Made by a program: the position numbers and the translations under genes. Shown here in pieces: positions 1-8,263 of a DNA stretch of 64,000 bases; the stretch's first letter is position 1; every line of letters begins with the position of its first letter. The stretch is from JAGQRJ01 sp041402045 (GTDB lineage Bacteria; Planctomycetota; J058): contig JAWKSZ010000036.1 of assembly GCA_041402045.1 (NCBI GenBank), positions 13,004 through 77,003 on the forward strand, written 5' to 3'. The notes under the pieces were generated by a model. It made no database searches, had not been told where the DNA came from, and saw only the letters and a program-made list of their open reading frames with translations.

Positions 1-510
1 ACGCAGCACCGACTCGTCCATGCGCCCGGCGTAGGGCAGGTAGTCGCCGACGGTCAGGATCAGCACGTAGCCCAGGCAGAACACGGGCACCGAGACCCCG
101 AGCAGGGCCCCGGCCATGGAGCCCGCGTCGAGCCAGGAGTTGGGGCGCAGGCTGGCCGCGATCCCCAGGGGCACCCCCAGGAGCGTGGCGAGCAGGATCG
201 CGCTCAGCGCGAGCTCGACGGTGGCCGGGAACCGCCGCGCGATCTCGCTGGCCACGCTGCGCCGGGTCTGGACCGAGGTCCCCAGGTCGCCCTGGGCCAG
301 GCGCCCCATGAACCCGGCGTACTGCGCGGGCAGCGGGCGGTCGAGCCCGTGCTCCTTGCGGATCCGCTCGAGCTGCTCCTCGCTGGCCCGCTCGCCGGCG
401 AGGTTCCGCGCGGGGTCGCCGGGGATCAGGCGCACCATGAGGAACACCAGCAGCGAGACCCCGAGCAGCAGGGGCAGGATCGAGAGCAGGCGCCCGAGGA
501 GGTAGCGCAC
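1..510 (-). CDS. Oligopeptide/dipeptide ABC transporter permease, DppB-like (partial, C-terminus outside window)
   Basis: Inner-membrane permease of a peptide/nickel-type ABC importer. The gene runs off the left edge, so only the N-terminal 170 residues are seen. The N-terminus carries a hydrophobic helix (about residues 8-28) followed by the family hallmark IPGDP and then the DLGTS stretch typical of DppB/OppB permeases. The GTG start at 510 directly abuts the TAG of the upstream binding-protein gene (511-513), so the two are almost certainly co-transcribed and translationally coupled. The remaining permease (DppC) and ATPase genes would be expected just left of the window. Substrate specificity cannot be read from this fragment. 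Confidence 0.88.
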   Translation of the reverse strand, partial: MRYLLGRLLSILPLLLGVSLLVFLMVRLIPGDPARNLAGERASEEQLERIRKEHGLDRPLPAQYAGFMGRLAQGDLGTSVQTRRSVASEIARRFPATVELALSAILLATLLGVPLGIAASLRPNSWLDAGSMAGALLGVSVPVFCLGYVLILTVGDYLPYAGRMDESVLR

Positions 511-2127
511 CTACTCGAGGTCGACCTTGTGGAAGCGCAGCTCGTTCAAGGGGTGCATGGTGAAGCCCTTGACCTCCTTGCGCATGGCGACCACGAACAC
601 GTTGTGCACCAGGGGCACCATGGGCACGTCCTCGTAGATCTGGGCCTGGGCCTTCTGGTAGAGCGCGTCGCGCTGGGCCGGGTCGAACTCCTTGCGCGCG
701 TCCTCGAGCAGCGTGGTAACCATGTCCGAGCGGTAGAAGCTGATGTTCGAGGCCGAGCCCTCCTTGGTGGAGTGCTTGCTCAGGAGCACGTAGAGGAAGT
801 TGTCGGGGTCGCCGTTGTCCGAGGACCAGCCCATGAAGGCCATGTCGTGCTCGGCCTTCTCGACCTCCTCCAGGTAGCTCGCCCACTCCTTGGTCACGAC
901 CTCGACCTTGACCCCGATCTGCGCCAGCGCGTTCTTCACGTACTGCGCGGTCTTGCTCGGCTGGGGCATGTAGGGGCGGGGGTTCGTGAACACCCACACC
1001 GTGGACTCGAAGCCGTCGGGGAACCCGGCCTCGGCCAGGAGCTTCTTGGCCCCCTCCTTGTCCTGCTCCCGGGCGGGGAGCGCGTCGTTGTAGCCGCGGA
1101 TCGTGGGGGGGAGCAGGTTCTTGGCGGGCACCGCGAGGCCGTAGTAGAGGCTGCTCGCGACCTTCTCCAGGTTCAGCGCCATGGCGCAGGCCCGCCGCAC
1201 CCGCGGGTCGGTGAAGGGCTCCTTGAGGTTGTTGAACGCGAGGTAGGCGGTGTTCGAGCCGGGCTTGAGCAGGTGCAGCTCGATCGAGTCCTCCTGCTCG
1301 AGGCCCTGCACGTCGGCGGGGTTGATCCCGTCCATGCCGTGGAGCTCGCCCTTCTTCAGGAGCTGCAGCCGGCTGTTGTTGTCGCCGATCGCGCGGAAGA
1401 TCACCTCGTCCAGCTTGGGGCGCCCGCCCCAGTAGGCGTCGAAGGCCTCGAGGATCAGGGCCTCGCTGGGGCGCCACTCCTTGAACTTGAACGGCCCGCT
1501 GCCCACCGGCGCGATCGCGAAGGCCGCGCCCACGTCCTTGGTCCCCGCCTCCTGGAGCCGGGTGAACTCGCTGGGGCACACGATCGAGGCCGAGAACATG
1601 GCCAGGTTCTGCAGGAAGGGGACGAAGGGCTCGGAGAGCTGGAACACCACGGTCCGGGGGTCGCTGGCCTCGACGGACCGGACCGCGCCGAACTGGTCGT
1701 TCCAGTAGACGAACTCGCCCTGGTGAAAGGGGTGCTCGGGGTCGCGCTGGCGCTCCATGCTGAACACGACGGCCTCGGCGTCGACCGGCGAGCCGTCGTG
1801 GAAGGTCGCGCCCTCGCGCAGGGTGAAGGTCCAGGTCAGGCGGTCTTCGCTGACGTCCCACTTCTCGGCCAGGCTCGGCTCGACCTGGGTGCTGCCCTCG
1901 GCGTAGCGCACGAGGGTGTCGAACACGTTGACGATCACCTTCACCGACTCGCCGTCGGTGGCGTTGGCCGGGTCGAGGGTCACCGACTCTTGCCCGCGCC
2001 CGAAGACCAGGGTCTTGAGCCCCGGGGTCCCCACCGGGCCCGAGCCGCCGGAGCCGGCGCCGTCAGGGGCCGGGCAGCCGACGAGCAGCAGCGCCGCGGC
2101 CGCGGCGGTGAGCTGGAACCGAGTCAT
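511..2127 (-). CDS. Peptide ABC transporter substrate-binding lipoprotein, DppA-like (SBP family 5)
   Basis: 538-aa extracytoplasmic solute receptor that would deliver oligopeptides or similar ligands to the permease encoded immediately downstream. The start at 2127 was chosen because it gives a clean lipoprotein signal (hydrophobic run ending in LVGC, lipidated Cys18) with a GGGAGG ribosome-binding site in front; an upstream in-frame ATG at 2187 would add a non-signal leader. Family hallmarks include the TFTLREGATFHDGSP block after residue 90, GSGPFKFKEW, and a C-terminal GWSSDNGDPDN stretch resembling DppA proteins. Length is normal for family 5. A Gly/Ser/Pro-rich tether follows the lipidated Cys. 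The ligand is unknown; dipeptide-like specificity is inference from overall resemblance. Confidence 0.9.
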   Translation of the reverse strand: MTRFQLTAAAAALLLVGCPAPDGAGSGGSGPVGTPGLKTLVFGRGQESVTLDPANATDGESVKVIVNVFDTLVRYAEGSTQVEPSLAEKWDVSEDRLTWTFTLREGATFHDGSPVDAEAVVFSMERQRDPEHPFHQGEFVYWNDQFGAVRSVEASDPRTVVFQLSEPFVPFLQNLAMFSASIVCPSEFTRLQEAGTKDVGAAFAIAPVGSGPFKFKEWRPSEALILEAFDAYWGGRPKLDEVIFRAIGDNNSRLQLLKKGELHGMDGINPADVQGLEQEDSIELHLLKPGSNTAYLAFNNLKEPFTDPRVRRACAMALNLEKVASSLYYGLAVPAKNLLPPTIRGYNDALPAREQDKEGAKKLLAEAGFPDGFESTVWVFTNPRPYMPQPSKTAQYVKNALAQIGVKVEVVTKEWASYLEEVEKAEHDMAFMGWSSDNGDPDNFLYVLLSKHSTKEGSASNISFYRSDMVTTLLEDARKEFDPAQRDALYQKAQAQIYEDVPMVPLVHNVFVVAMRKEVKGFTMHPLNELRFHKVDLE

Positions 2128-2374
2128 GGAGAGCCTCCCTCGCGAAGAAGGGAGGGATTGTAAGCCAGGCGCGGCGCCGGCGCTCACACCCCGCCCCCCG
2201 GGGACGCGGGAGACGCGTTAGGGACCCCCGGGAGGCAGGAGATGTGTGACTGGGATCGTGCGTTCGCGAAGGGTTCGCTCCCCGGGAGCGCGGACGTTGG
2301 GCCCGGCCGCGTTGGGGCCTCCCGGGGAGCTTCACGAAAGCAGAGGTTGAGTGGGTGGGGAGCGGCGCGGGCCG

Positions 2375-2731
2375 CTAGTTCAAGTTCACGTCGAAGCGGT
2401 CGGTGGGCACGAAGCTGATGTCGAAGTCCCGCCCGGTGTCGAGCCAGTAAATGATGCTCCCGATGATGTCGACGACGTTCTTGTGGTTCTCGGCGTGGGG
2501 CAGCCAGGGGCTGATCGAGACGCGGCGCTCGTGGTCGCCCTCGGGGGGCGTCCAGTCGTTGAGCCCCACCTCGAAGTCACGGCCTTCCTCGAACCAGGAG
2601 ATCAGGTCGCGGATCGCGTCGATCGCCTTGAACTTGTTCTTGAGGAGCGTGGTGAGCTCTTCGCCGACCTTGGGCCGCTTGATGAAGTAGACCTTCTTCG
2701 CGACCGGCTTCGGCCCTTCGTCGGCAAACAT
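2375..2731 (-). CDS. 118-aa protein with internal duplication, function unknown
   Basis: Small soluble protein without signal or membrane segment; not recognised as a named family. It contains two related segments 50 residues apart: residues 37-55 (with DLISWFEEGRDFEV) and 87-105 (with SIIYWLDTGRDFDI). They share the pattern of a hydrophobic helix, W, x2-3, GRDF and an acidic/hydrophobic end, suggesting an ancient tandem duplication of a roughly 50-residue unit. The linker has paired W-x-P motifs (WTPP, WLPH). It sits 201 bp downstream of the Ser/Thr kinase gene on the same strand and upstream of the peptide-binding lipoprotein gene, with gaps large enough that it may be its own transcription unit. 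Start ATG at 2731 is the first in frame; AGTTAGAGC precedes it. Confidence 0.7.
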   Translation of the reverse strand: MFADEGPKPVAKKVYFIKRPKVGEELTTLLKNKFKAIDAIRDLISWFEEGRDFEVGLNDWTPPEGDHERRVSISPWLPHAENHKNVVDIIGSIIYWLDTGRDFDISFVPTDRFDVNLN

Positions 2732-2932
2732 GCTCTAACTCCCCCCACGAACTGTATTTCGGCAGAAGGGACCCGTTGGCTTTACCCCGAAGGATCGCCC
2801 GGGCCCCTGCCGCCTGCGTTGCGTGAAGCAATGCCCAACGTAGCGGCGCCTGCGAAACGTGCAGCGAAAAGATTACGGGGGTCCCGACGGCCTCAGGGCC
2901 GCTCGAGCGGGGGGAGCGCGCCGCTCGGGCCC

Positions 2933-5038
2933 CTACAGCTCGCGGCGCACGTCGGCGGTCAGGGCGTCGAGCTGCTCCCGGAGCGCCGGGTCGAGGCTCA
3001 GCCCCCGGGTGAGCTCGAGCAGCTCGAGCGCCTCGCTGAACTTGTCCTCGTCGTCGTTCTGATACCAGCGGCCCTTGCCCGCGGCGTAGAGGGCCTGGGC
3101 CTCCTCGAGGCACACGCTGGCGTAGCGCGCGCGCACGTCGTCGCGGCTCGGGTCGAGGGCCAGGGTCGCGCGGTAGTCGGCGAGGCAGCCCTGGAGGTCG
3201 CCGGCGGCGCGGCGGGCGTCGGCCAGCGCGACCCGCAGCTCGATCCGGCTGGCGTAGGCCTGCCCCTGCTCGCGCACGGCGCTCAGGCCGCGCACCGCCT
3301 CGTCGGCCTGACCGGACTCCAGGGCGTCGTGGGCCTCGGCCAGCGCGGCGGAGAGCGCGGCGTCGATCCGGGCCTCGAGCGTGGCGAGCCGCTCCGGGTC
3401 GCGGGTCAGCTCGCGCGCGCTCGCGGTCGGGTCGTAGTCGACGGGGGCGGACCACACCACGTCCACGTGCTGGGAGGCGCCGCTGAGCACGTCCTGCAGC
3501 TCGGCCTTGGCGGCGCCGGCCTTGGCGGAGAGCTGGACCAGGACGCGGTACTTCGCGCCCGGGGGCTCCGGGGCCCCCGGGCCCAGGTCCGCGAGCACGG
3601 GGTGCCCTTGCCCCAGGGACTTCACCAGCCCGCAGCTCAGCTCGCTGGCGAAGGCCGAGGTCACCTCGTTGCTCACCCCGAGCTCCGCGTCGACCGCGGG
3701 CTCGACCCACACCGGGCCCGGGCCGAGGGCGGTGAGCTTGGCGCCGATCCGCTCGCTCAGGCGCAGCGCGACCTCGTCCTCCGTCGGCCGCGCGGCGCGC
3801 AGGGTCAGGTGCTCGAGGTCGAGCAGCGCGCAGAACGCGGTCGAGGGCTCGGCGCCGCCGTGGGGGGCCGCCAGGATCGCCCACGGGCTGTGGGCGCGCT
3901 CGATCACCGCGCGGCGCCGCGCGGGGTCGGCCAGGTCCGCCAGGTGGAAGTCCGCGTCGTGGGCCTGCGGGTGCAGCACCTCGCGCCCGTCCCGGGCCAA
4001 CGCCCGGTCCAGGGCCGCGCGCAGCGCCCGCGCGGCCGGCCGCTCGCGCTCGCCGGCGGGCTCGACCGGGAGCAGGGTCAGGGCCTCGGTGGGCGGGACG
4101 TCCGCCCACAACGTCGACGCCGACCAGCCGCTCGAGCGCTCCGGCGCGCTCCCGAACAGGGTCACCGCCGCGATCAACACGAGCGCCAGGGCCGCGGAGG
4201 CGGCCCCGAGCAGCGCGCCGCTGCGCCGCGGCGGCGCCGTCGGCTCCTCGCTCGGCGTCACCTGCAGCGCGGTCCGCAGGCTCGCGGCGAAGGCGCCGGC
4301 GGCCGCTGGACGGCGCGCGGGGTCGCGGGCCAGGGCGCCGCCGAGCACGTCGTCGACCCCCGCGGGCAGGTCGGGGCGCAACTGGCTGGGCCGGTCGAGG
4401 CCGATCGGCAGGCGCCCGGTCAAGAGCTCGAAGGCGACCACGCCGAGGGCGTAGACGTCGGCGCGGCGGTCGAGGACCCCGTCGGCGGCGCGCAGCTCCG
4501 GCGCCGCGTAGTCGTGGGTCCCCACGACGCCCAGCTCCTCGCTCAGGAGCAGGCTCTGCGAGAGCACCTCCCGCGAGCCCGGGGGCACGAGCCCGAAGTC
4601 GGTGACCCGCACGTCGCCGTTGGCGTCGAGCAACACGTTCTCGGGCTTGAGGTCCAGGTGCAGGACGCCGCGCTCGTGGGCGTGGTCGAGGGCTGCCGCG
4701 CACTGGTCGACGAGCTTGCTCACGCGCTCCCAGGACAGGTGCTCCTGGGTCATGGCCTCCCGCAAGCTCCCGCCCTCCACGAGGTCCAGGACCACGAACG
4801 GCGGCTCGTGCTCGAGGTGCAGCTCCTGAGCGCGGACCACGTGCGGGTGCTCGAGCTGGAGCGCCCGGGCGTCGATCCGCAGCTGCTCGGTGTAGCGAGG
4901 GTCCGTGGGCACCTTCAGCGCCGCGCTGTGCTGGTGCCCCGAGTGCCTCCCGCGGAACACCTTGGAGAAGGCGCCCTCGCCGAGCGGCGCCTCCACGACC
5001 CACGAATCCAACCACTGCCCAACCGCGATCTGTGTCAT
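2933..5038 (-). CDS. Transmembrane Ser/Thr protein kinase with C-terminal TPR-like region
   Basis: 701-aa Hanks-type kinase. The cytoplasmic kinase domain (about residues 14-270) shows the glycine loop GEGAFSKVFRG, Lys42 in ALKVP, catalytic loop HLDLKPEN, DFG (TDFGLVPPG), and the APE-like AAPELR and DVYALG motifs. The usual HRD is HLD, so this is a non-RD kinase, possibly not needing activation-loop phosphorylation. A single hydrophobic helix near residues 290-312 is followed by about 390 extracytoplasmic residues, the last 130 of which look like tetratricopeptide repeats. The start at 5038 was preferred over an upstream in-frame codon at 5116 because the kinase fold begins just after it. Upstream on the same strand is the H1-like gene. 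Substrates are unknown. Confidence 0.92.
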   Translation of the reverse strand: MTQIAVGQWLDSWVVEAPLGEGAFSKVFRGRHSGHQHSAALKVPTDPRYTEQLRIDARALQLEHPHVVRAQELHLEHEPPFVVLDLVEGGSLREAMTQEHLSWERVSKLVDQCAAALDHAHERGVLHLDLKPENVLLDANGDVRVTDFGLVPPGSREVLSQSLLLSEELGVVGTHDYAAPELRAADGVLDRRADVYALGVVAFELLTGRLPIGLDRPSQLRPDLPAGVDDVLGGALARDPARRPAAAGAFAASLRTALQVTPSEEPTAPPRRSGALLGAASAALALVLIAAVTLFGSAPERSSGWSASTLWADVPPTEALTLLPVEPAGERERPAARALRAALDRALARDGREVLHPQAHDADFHLADLADPARRRAVIERAHSPWAILAAPHGGAEPSTAFCALLDLEHLTLRAARPTEDEVALRLSERIGAKLTALGPGPVWVEPAVDAELGVSNEVTSAFASELSCGLVKSLGQGHPVLADLGPGAPEPPGAKYRVLVQLSAKAGAAKAELQDVLSGASQHVDVVWSAPVDYDPTASARELTRDPERLATLEARIDAALSAALAEAHDALESGQADEAVRGLSAVREQGQAYASRIELRVALADARRAAGDLQGCLADYRATLALDPSRDDVRARYASVCLEEAQALYAAGKGRWYQNDDEDKFSEALELLELTRGLSLDPALREQLDALTADVRREL

Positions 5039-5179
5039 GCCGGGGATTCTACGCGGCGAGCGGGGGGTATCACCCCGAGGTGGCCGCGGGGCGCTCACGT
5101 CGCCTCGGGCGTACATGCCGACGGCGCGACCCGAAGGTCGCGCCGTCCAGCGGGCAGTACCCAGTCGTAGCCGGAGCTA

Positions 5180-5527
5180 CTACCAGGGCATGGCCGGAGT
5201 GTCCATCGGAGGCGCAGCGGCAGCCGGAGCAGCCTTCTTCTTCGAGGTCTTCTTCTTGGCGGCCTTCTTCTTGGTCGCCTTCTTCTTGGTCGCCTTCTTG
5301 GCGGTCGCCTTCTTCTTGGCGGCCTTCTTCTTGGCCTTCTTCTTGGCCGGCTTCTTCTTCGCGGCCTTCTTCTTGGCGGCCTTCTTCTTGGCCTTCTTCT
5401 TGGCCGGCTTCTTCTTTGCGGCCTTCTTCTTGGTGGCCTTCTTCTTGGTCGCCTTCTTCTTCGCGGCCTTCTTCTTGGCCTTCTTCTTCGCGGCCGGTTT
5501 CTTCTTGGCCGATTTCTTCTTCGCCAT
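5180..5527 (-). CDS. Histone H1-like Lys/Ala-rich DNA-binding protein
   Basis: 115-aa extremely basic protein made almost entirely of KKKA/KKKT/KKKP units, e.g. two copies of PAKKKAKKKAAKKKAAKKK-type segments, closing with a short non-basic tail (APPMDTPAMPW). The composition matches the histone-H1-like C-terminal-domain proteins of Planctomycetes, Chlamydiae, Bordetella and Myxobacteria, which bind and condense DNA non-specifically. Start at 5527 (MAKKKSAKK) has the best ribosome-binding site (GGGGAG 7 nt upstream); another ATG lies 15 nt upstream. The low-complexity DNA makes all three minus frames and two plus frames open here, but only this frame gives a plausible protein. It is preceded by an AT-rich intergenic region that probably carries its promoter. 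Confidence 0.85.
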   Translation of the reverse strand: MAKKKSAKKKPAAKKKAKKKAAKKKATKKKATKKKAAKKKPAKKKAKKKAAKKKAAKKKPAKKKAKKKAAKKKATAKKATKKKATKKKAAKKKTSKKKAAPAAAAPPMDTPAMPW

Positions 5528-5841
5528 GATCGATCTCCCCACAAGCTAAGGACGAGAGGAGCCAAACCGCCCCTCGAGGTGCCATCAGTGACGGTGGACT
5601 GGCCTACGTTGACCCAAGCCCCCTATGAAAATGGAGTTATGACAAGGTTCCGAACGATTCAGAACGCAGTTGAAATCGCTCCAAAGTCATAAAATTCGGT
5701 ATAACCAATCGCTCTGACAGTTTTTAGGGGCGAATCCAGAAATTTTTTCGAAGATCACGGGACGATTCTCCCCAATCTGGGTCAATCGGCTCCAAATACG
5801 CGTCTTAGCCCGGACTTCGAGGAAACAGGGGTTCAACACGC
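5528..5841. promoter_or_regulatory. AT-rich divergent promoter region between H1-like gene and yjbQ-like gene
   Basis: This 314-bp gap is clearly poorer in G+C than its surroundings, especially 5620-5760. It lies between two divergently transcribed genes and so should hold promoters for both. It contains TTATGAC at about 5637 and its inverse GTCATAA at about 5684, plus runs of T (5707-5712, 5739-5744). I could not pick a single convincing -35/-10 pair for either direction, so this is a regional call only. Confidence 0.5.
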
Positions 5842-6273
5842 ATGACGTGGACGCAACGACAGAATGTGCTGCGGATCGACCCCCGGGGGCGGGGACTGAC
5901 CGAGATCACGGCGCAGGTCGCGCAGGTGGTCGAGGCCTCGCAGGTCGACGTCGGGTTGTGCGTGGTGTTCGTGCGCCACACCTCGGCCAGCCTGGTGATC
6001 CAGGAGAACGCCGACCCCAGCGCGCGCCGCGACCTCGAGGCCTACCTCGAGCGCCTGGCGCCCGAGGGCGACCCGCACTACACCCACACCGCCGAGGGGC
6101 CCGACGACATGCCCGCGCACCTGCGCAGCGCGCTGACCTCGACCTCGGAGTCGATCCCCGTGCGCGGGGGGCGGCTCGTCCTGGGCACCTGGCAGGGCCT
6201 CTACCTCTGGGAGCACCGACGCCGCGCGTCCCCGCGCGAGCTCGTGGTCCACGTCCAGGGCGCGACGGCGTGA
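5842..6273 (+). CDS. yjbQ: YjbQ/UPF0047 family protein
   Basis: 143-aa cytoplasmic protein with all family hallmarks in order: HTSASLVIQENADP (residues 46-59 region), the Asp-rich central part, GPDDMPAHLRSAL, and the C-terminal LGTWQGLYLWEHR. Members form trimers with a metal-binding His cluster and have weak thiamine-phosphate-synthase-type activity in E. coli; the physiological role is unsettled. Length matches the family. The TGA overlaps the GTG of the next gene (GTGA), so it is probably co-transcribed with the glycosylase gene. Promoter presumably in the AT-rich gap just upstream. Confidence 0.93.
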   Translation: MTWTQRQNVLRIDPRGRGLTEITAQVAQVVEASQVDVGLCVVFVRHTSASLVIQENADPSARRDLEAYLERLAPEGDPHYTHTAEGPDDMPAHLRSALTSTSESIPVRGGRLVLGTWQGLYLWEHRRRASPRELVVHVQGATA

Positions 6274-6884
6274 GCCGCCTGCGCAAGCGCGATCTGGCGC
6301 TGGCCGCGACCGACCCGGTCATGCGCCGTTTGGTCGACGCCCACGGGCCCTGCCCGCTGCGCCGCCAGCGCGAGCGCGAGCCGTTCAGCGTCCTGGCCAG
6401 CTCGATCGTGAGCCAAATGGTCTCGACCGCCGCGGCGCGCACGATCCTGGCGCGGATCGAAGCCGCCGCGGGAGGCCTCGACCCGCGGGCGATCGGGCGG
6501 CTCGACGAGCCCGCCCTGCGCGGCCTGGGGCTCTCCCGGGCCAAGGCCCTGGCCATGCGCGCGCTGAGCGAGCAGGTGCTGAGCGGCGAGCTGGACCTGG
6601 ACGACCTCGGACGGCGCCCGGCCCCCGCGATCTACGCGCGGCTCACGGCGCTCCCCGGGATCGGCGTGTGGACCGCGAACATGTACCTGATCTTCTACCT
6701 GGGTCGCCCCGACGTGTTCCCCGAGCGCGACCTGGGGATCCAGGAGGGGATCCGGATCGCCTACGCCCTCCCGCGCCGGCCCACGGCGCCCGAGGCGCGG
6801 GCGCGGGCCGAGCGCTGGGCGCCGTATCGCTCCCTGGCGGCGTGGTATCTGTGGCGCGCCAAGGACGGTCCCGCGGCGCTGTGA
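6270..6884 (+). CDS. HhH-GPD DNA-3-methyladenine glycosylase, AlkA-like
   Basis: 204-aa base-excision repair enzyme that would remove alkylated bases (3-methyladenine and others) from DNA. Visible are the helix-hairpin-helix LPGIGVWTA and, downstream, the catalytic Asp in VFPERDLGI, the AlkA-type arrangement; a preceding LASSIVSQMVS block matches the helix that packs against the hairpin. It lacks the N-terminal TBP-like domain of E. coli AlkA and has no Fe-S cluster cysteines, so it resembles the short AlkA/Mag1-type proteins. GTG start at 6270 overlaps the stop of the yjbQ-like gene by GTGA, indicating translational coupling. An upstream start in the same frame would lie wholly inside yjbQ and is rejected. 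Confidence 0.9.
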   Translation: MSRLRKRDLALAATDPVMRRLVDAHGPCPLRRQREREPFSVLASSIVSQMVSTAAARTILARIEAAAGGLDPRAIGRLDEPALRGLGLSRAKALAMRALSEQVLSGELDLDDLGRRPAPAIYARLTALPGIGVWTANMYLIFYLGRPDVFPERDLGIQEGIRIAYALPRRPTAPEARARAERWAPYRSLAAWYLWRAKDGPAAL

Positions 6885-6891
6885 GCGCCAG

Positions 6892-7140
6892 CTACAGCGG
6901 GTTCTTGAGCGCGCAGTCCTCGCCGCTGAGCTCGATCGACTGCACCTGGGCCACCAGCAGGCGCAGCGCCTCGCCGTCGCCCTTGCGGAACAGGTCGATC
7001 CACGGCGCCTCGGACTTGCCCTCGCGAGGCTGGCTGCGGTTGTAGAGGAACCCCTCGACCTGCTTTCCGTCGCTGAGCTGCACGGTCACGTGCCCGCGGT
7101 AGTCGAAGGCGGCCTCGATCTGTCGTTGCAGGTCGCTCAC
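6892..7140 (-). CDS. Small conserved-looking protein, 82 aa, function unknown
   Basis: Short protein beginning VSDLQRQIEAAFDYRG with a GGAGGG ribosome-binding site directly upstream of its GTG start. The sequence HVTVQLSDGKQVEGFLYNR followed by WIDLFRKGDGE and a closing VQSIELSG strand reads as a small beta-barrel, Sm/LSm-like or SH3-like regulatory fold; that is an inference from pattern only. No signal or membrane segment. It is convergent with the glycosylase gene (stop codons 7 nt apart) and divergent from sodN. I do not recognise the family. Confidence 0.7.
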   Translation of the reverse strand: MSDLQRQIEAAFDYRGHVTVQLSDGKQVEGFLYNRSQPREGKSEAPWIDLFRKGDGEALRLLVAQVQSIELSGEDCALKNPL

Positions 7141-7223
7141 GGACCCTCCTCGTCGCGGGCAGTAGAGCACGCGCCGTGCGCGCCGCCCAGCAGGCCGGTG
7201 AGAAGGCGGCGGGGTCACTCGCG

Positions 7224-7252
7224 TTGACACGTTCTCGGGGCAGGGGTAGGCT
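7224..7252 (+). promoter_or_regulatory. Sigma-70-type promoter of sodN
   Basis: Perfect -35 TTGACA at 7224-7229, 17-bp spacer and TAGGCT at 7247-7252. The expected start of transcription is near 7259, leaving an untranslated leader of about 85 nt before the sodN ATG at 7345. No clear Nur operator could be identified in this leader. Confidence 0.7.
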
Positions 7253-7344
7253 TCGGCCCGATCCGGGAGGAGGGCTGAGGATCCGCGAGGGTCCTGCGTC
7301 CCCGCTGCCGCCGACAATCGGGGCGAGGCCCCAAAGGAAGACCC

Positions 7345-7806
7345 ATGCTGAAGAAGATCGCCAGCCTGATCTCGGCCCCCGCTGCCGAGGCCCACTGCGA
7401 CGGCCCCTGCGGCGTCTACGACCCCGCCTCCGCGCGGATCGCCGCCGAGGCCGTGCTGTCCATGACCAAGAAGATCCTGGCCCTCGAGGTCCCCGCCGCG
7501 GGCGACGCCAAGGCCATGGCCGCCTACCTCAACACCCTCACGCGCTACGTCGCGATCAAGGAGGAGCAGGCGCACCTGGCGAAGTCCGAGCTGCTCGTGC
7601 TCTGGACCGACTTCTTCAAGCCGGACCACCTCAAGGCGTTCCCCGAGCTGCACGACACCTTCTGGAAGGCCGCCAAGCTCTGCTCGGCGTGCAAGGTCGA
7701 GGTCAGCCTCGAGCACGCGCAGGAGCTCATGGACGCGATCAAGACGATCCACACCAAGTTCTGGTCGATCAAGGGGCGCGACGTCGCCTACTACACCGCC
7801 AGCTAA
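7345..7806 (+). CDS. sodN: Nickel superoxide dismutase precursor
   Basis: 153-aa NiSOD. Superoxide is dismutated at a Ni bound by the N-terminal hook; the diagnostic hook HCDGPCGVYDP starts at His17, so a 16-residue propeptide would be removed to expose His17 as the mature N-terminus. Cys18 and Cys22 are the thiolate ligands. The rest is a four-helix bundle with the family pattern KEEQAHLAKSELLVLWTDFFKP and HTKFWSIKGRDVAYYTAS at the C-terminus. No canonical secretion signal. A sigma-70 promoter is visible upstream, and the processing protease gene follows after 6 nt, making a sodN-sodX operon. A ribosome-binding site (GGAAG) precedes the ATG. Confidence 0.97.
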   Translation: MLKKIASLISAPAAEAHCDGPCGVYDPASARIAAEAVLSMTKKILALEVPAAGDAKAMAAYLNTLTRYVAIKEEQAHLAKSELLVLWTDFFKPDHLKAFPELHDTFWKAAKLCSACKVEVSLEHAQELMDAIKTIHTKFWSIKGRDVAYYTAS

Positions 7807-7812
7807 CGCTCG

Positions 7813-8199
7813 GTGCTGCGCTCCCTCCTGGGACGCGTGGTCGAGACCACTCGCCGCGGCCGGACCTTGGTCCGGCCGCGGGTCGTGTGGGGCCTGGCCC
7901 GCGGCCTGCGGCTGTATCGCGTGACCGGTGAGAGCATGCTCCCCAGCTACGTGGACGGGGAGCTGGTGTGGGTCGACCGCCGGGCCTACCGCGGCGCGCG
8001 GCCCGTGGCCGGTGACGTGGTGCTGGCGCGCCACCCCTACCGGGTGGACGTGCTGTTGCTGAAGCGGGTCGCGCTGGTGGCCGCCGACGGGAGCTGCGAG
8101 CTGCGGGGCGACAACCCCCAGGCGAGCACCGACAGCCGCAGCTTCGGGCGCGTCCCCCTGGAGCGGATCCTGGGGCGGGTCAGCGGGAGCCTGGACTGA
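7813..8199 (+). CDS. sodX: NiSOD maturation protease, signal-peptidase-like (SodX)
   Basis: 128-aa member of the S24/S26 signal-peptidase-like serine proteases linked to NiSOD, proposed to cleave the sodN propeptide before the metal-hook His. It has the catalytic Ser in VTGESMLPSYVDGE and the general-base Lys in VLLLKRV, followed by the family GDN motif (RGDNPQASTDSR) also found in leader peptidases. The first 40 residues are basic and only moderately hydrophobic, so a membrane anchor is uncertain. GTG start at 7813, 6 nt after the sodN stop. Function rests on the motifs plus the strict neighbourhood with sodN, a well-known pairing. Confidence 0.93.
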   Translation: MLRSLLGRVVETTRRGRTLVRPRVVWGLARGLRLYRVTGESMLPSYVDGELVWVDRRAYRGARPVAGDVVLARHPYRVDVLLLKRVALVAADGSCELRGDNPQASTDSRSFGRVPLERILGRVSGSLD

Positions 8200-8263
8200 G
8201 CGGCCACGACCGAGGCGCGGCGAACCGCCGGGGTAGAATGCCCGCGGAAGAAGGAGCCGTGCC

